Assembly: GCA_016779685.1 (NCBI GenBank)
Contig: JADHND010000078.1
Coordinates: forward strand, 1-7,368
Source: Shewanellaceae bacterium
GTDB lineage: Bacteria > Pseudomonadota > Gammaproteobacteria > Enterobacterales > Shewanellaceae
DNA length: 7,368 bases
Direction of reading: 5' to 3'
Below the pieces are notes generated by a model, which was given only the letters and a program-made list of their open reading frames with translations, searched no databases and was not told the origin of the DNA. The position numbers and the translations under genes are program-made. This document shows, in pieces, positions 5,945 through 7,368 of the stretch. Position 1 is the stretch's first letter. The number at the start of each line of letters is the position of its first letter.

Positions 5945-7249
5945 TTACCGTTCCCAATAGGCTTCTTCTAATGAGTCTTCTCGTTCAGGGAGACCACGTG
6001 ACAGGCGCGGACTATGCTGTTCTAACACGGCATAGGCCACTCGATTGGCGTATTTACAGATCTGAGAAAAAGACGAATAGCATAGACCATCGTATTTATG
6101 CTTAGACGAATTACGCACATTCATCTTGTGGTAATTGTTGGCCGCCATGTCATGCAGCAAAGCCGCTAAAGCACCGTCACCCGCACCATTGGTGTTGCGA
6201 ATTTTTTCAGGTCCGCCCATATAGGGAGAAATATGGGAATACACTTTCATTGGCTGCTCACAAGCGTCACGGCTCATGGGTCTAGAAAATTCATAGCGAT
6301 TAAAGTCAGACACCACACCCGATAACAGCGGCTGAGATGTTTCACGTTTGGCCATATTTTCCGTATATCCTCCCATATATAAGCCAGCTTTACCCGAGGT
6401 GCACAGCACCAAATCACAATGGTTCAATACCTGCTCAATGGCACCGAGTGGCTCCACATGCCCCGTTAGAGCGGCAGCTTCTTCTTCATTCATCGCCACT
6501 ACACTCACATGCTCTTCAATGAAAGCCAACCACCAGCTCGGGTCTTGTTCAATCAGAAACCGGGTACCTAAGGTTAAGACCACCGGCACGTCTGCCTTTT
6601 GGGCAAGACGAATCGCGTTCATCGTGGCTTCACTGATTTGATCGCCCTCATCCGCACGCATTAAATAGGCCGTGATCACCAAGGCTGACGCGGAAGCAAT
6701 CACAGCTTCATTGATGTACTGTGGTTCCAACTTGTCCATGTAACCTTTGCTAATAGCAAAAGTACGCTCACCACAAGCAGAGATCAGCGTAAAACAGCGT
6801 CCTATGGCACCCGCAACTGGCTGTAAAAAGTTCAGATCAACCCGAGAAGAGGTGTTACACAAATATCGATAAGCATAGGAACCGACTTTAATATTTTCAC
6901 TCATGACACCAAACAAGACCGAACGATCATCGGCCAACGTCGAATAATTGTGTAAGGTGTTGCCGATGGTTCCCCCAGCAAATTCGGACAAGATGAGGTT
7001 TCTTTCAGTTAATTCATCGTACAACTGTTGGGCTTTATCGTTGTCAATTAACAAGGAATTACCAACTTTCAATTCATATTTGGCAATAAAGTCATCGTCT
7101 ACTTTGGCTTCAATATCAACTAAAACCTGATCAATGCCAACAATATGCGTCGAATAAGTTGCAGCTTTATAGTGAACATCAAAATCAAGACTGCTTCTTG
7201 ATGTCACCGGAAAATAGTGTTTGGATTTACGCTGTCCAGGAAATTTCAT
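5945..7249 (-). CDS. gsk: Inosine-guanosine kinase
   Basis: Gsk phosphorylates guanosine and inosine to GMP and IMP with ATP in purine salvage, in the cytoplasm; it belongs to the PfkB/ribokinase family. The 434 residues match my recollection of the E. coli length exactly, and the ends agree (MKFPGQRKSKHYFPV at the start; GLPEREDSLEEAYWER at the end). Family landmarks are GGTIGNT at 92-98 (nucleoside-binding side), the long SYAYRYLCNTSSR block at 124-136, and NTNGAGDGALAALLHD at 352-367, in which Asp358 of the GAGD anion-hole motif is the expected catalytic base. The ATG at 7249 has GAG 6 bases upstream (7258-7256). The gene lies 48 bp downstream of the adenylate kinase stop on the same strand, with no clear intrinsic terminator between them, so co-transcription is likely. 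It ends at the shared terminator facing xthA. Confidence 0.98.
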   Translation of the reverse strand: MKFPGQRKSKHYFPVTSRSSLDFDVHYKAATYSTHIVGIDQVLVDIEAKVDDDFIAKYELKVGNSLLIDNDKAQQLYDELTERNLILSEFAGGTIGNTLHNYSTLADDRSVLFGVMSENIKVGSYAYRYLCNTSSRVDLNFLQPVAGAIGRCFTLISACGERTFAISKGYMDKLEPQYINEAVIASASALVITAYLMRADEGDQISEATMNAIRLAQKADVPVVLTLGTRFLIEQDPSWWLAFIEEHVSVVAMNEEEAAALTGHVEPLGAIEQVLNHCDLVLCTSGKAGLYMGGYTENMAKRETSQPLLSGVVSDFNRYEFSRPMSRDACEQPMKVYSHISPYMGGPEKIRNTNGAGDGALAALLHDMAANNYHKMNVRNSSKHKYDGLCYSSFSQICKYANRVAYAVLEQHSPRLSRGLPEREDSLEEAYWER

Positions 7250-7297
7250 GTTGGGCTCATTATACTGGGTTCGATTGCTAACAAGCGGTTGTTATTT
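7250..7297 (-). promoter_or_regulatory. adk-gsk intergenic spacer with a -10-like TATAAT
   Basis: On the minus strand a perfect TATAAT lies at 7264-7259, but the best upstream hexamer, TTGTTA at 7284-7279, is only 14 bases away. A start site about 7 bases downstream of TATAAT would fall around 7252, leaving a leader of only a few bases before the gsk ATG and excluding the GAG ribosome site. A dedicated gsk promoter is therefore possible but unconvincing, and read-through from adk is the simpler reading. An imperfect 9-bp stem (7285-7293 with 7302-7310) straddles the adk stop but has no T run after it. Confidence 0.25.
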
Positions 7298-7368
7298 TCA
7301 CAACAACTGCAACAATTGCTGACTCACTTCAACCACAGGTAAAGTGCCGTCTAGCACATGAAACTGAG
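7298..7368 (-). CDS. adk: Adenylate kinase, C-terminal end only (5' part off the right edge)
   Basis: An open frame enters from the right edge and ends with TGA at 7300-7298. The 22 visible residues are QFHVLDGTLPVVEVSQQLLQLL. The core DGTLPVVEV aligns with the C-terminus of E. coli adenylate kinase (VDGTKPVAEV followed by a short helix), and termination a dozen residues later also fits. Adenylate kinase interconverts AMP, ADP and ATP. In E. coli adk lies close to gsk, with hemH and aes between, so the neighbourhood supports the call. The evidence is a short match recalled from memory plus context; a different protein with a similar tail cannot be fully excluded. Confidence 0.72.
   Translation of the reverse strand, partial: QFHVLDGTLPVVEVSQQLLQLL

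Noticed and set aside
6337..6641. Two overlapping plus-strand frames opposite gsk
   Set aside because: They are antisense to a well-conserved kinase, mutually overlapping and without any motif.
7285..7310. A stem (7285-7293 with 7302-7310) over the adk stop as a terminator
   Set aside because: The stem has a mismatch in the minus-strand transcript and no U run follows it, so termination before gsk is not supported.
1..7368. A hidden novel system (phage, toxin-antitoxin, defence, CRISPR, insertion sequence)
   Set aside because: Nearly all bases belong to recognised housekeeping genes with intact motifs, and the gaps are short. No terminal repeats, integrase, transposase or spaced direct repeats were seen.

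Overview
The window reads as ordinary gammaproteobacterial chromosome, visibly AT-leaning and densely packed. The best clue is the gene set. It holds a tol-pal locus in the order ybgC-tolQ-tolR-tolA-tolB-pal, an Enterobacterales/Vibrio-like inosine-guanosine kinase of 434 residues (the length I recall for E. coli Gsk), a full-length XthA, and a YciB starting MKQLLDFLPLL. Genus cannot be fixed from this stretch. No mobile element, CRISPR array, rRNA, tRNA or defence gene was seen.

Layout: positions 1-4317 are one minus-strand transcription unit, read right to left as ybgC, tolQ, tolR, tolA, tolB and the first 134 codons of pal, which runs off the left edge. The genes overlap by 11, 4 and 11 bp (ybgC/tolQ, tolQ/tolR, tolR/tolA). 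They are then separated by 10 bp (tolA/tolB) and 65 bp (tolB/pal). The divergent gap 4318-4505 holds several short inverted repeats. From it yciB and then xthA run on the plus strand to 5891. A symmetric hairpin with A/T tracts at 5898-5935 separates xthA from the convergent gsk (5945-7249, minus). The last 71 bases carry what looks like the C-terminus of adenylate kinase, also on the minus strand just upstream of gsk.

How the genes work together: TolQ and TolR form the proton-driven inner-membrane motor. TolA spans the periplasm, and TolB and the lipoprotein Pal link it to the outer membrane and peptidoglycan during cell constriction. YbgC is the acyl-CoA thioesterase usually encoded with them. 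YciB is an inner-membrane protein tied to the cell envelope and septation, so the divergent gap separates two envelope-related units. XthA is a DNA-repair nuclease. Adk and Gsk are both purine-nucleotide enzymes and sit side by side here.

I found no undescribed system. The best leads are a short sequence block shared by the leaders of ybgC and pal, a cluster of inverted repeats in the divergent gap, an apparent insertion of about 19 residues in the TolB N-terminal domain, and a short, Gln/Lys-rich TolA. Comparisons to E. coli proteins are from memory, not from an alignment.
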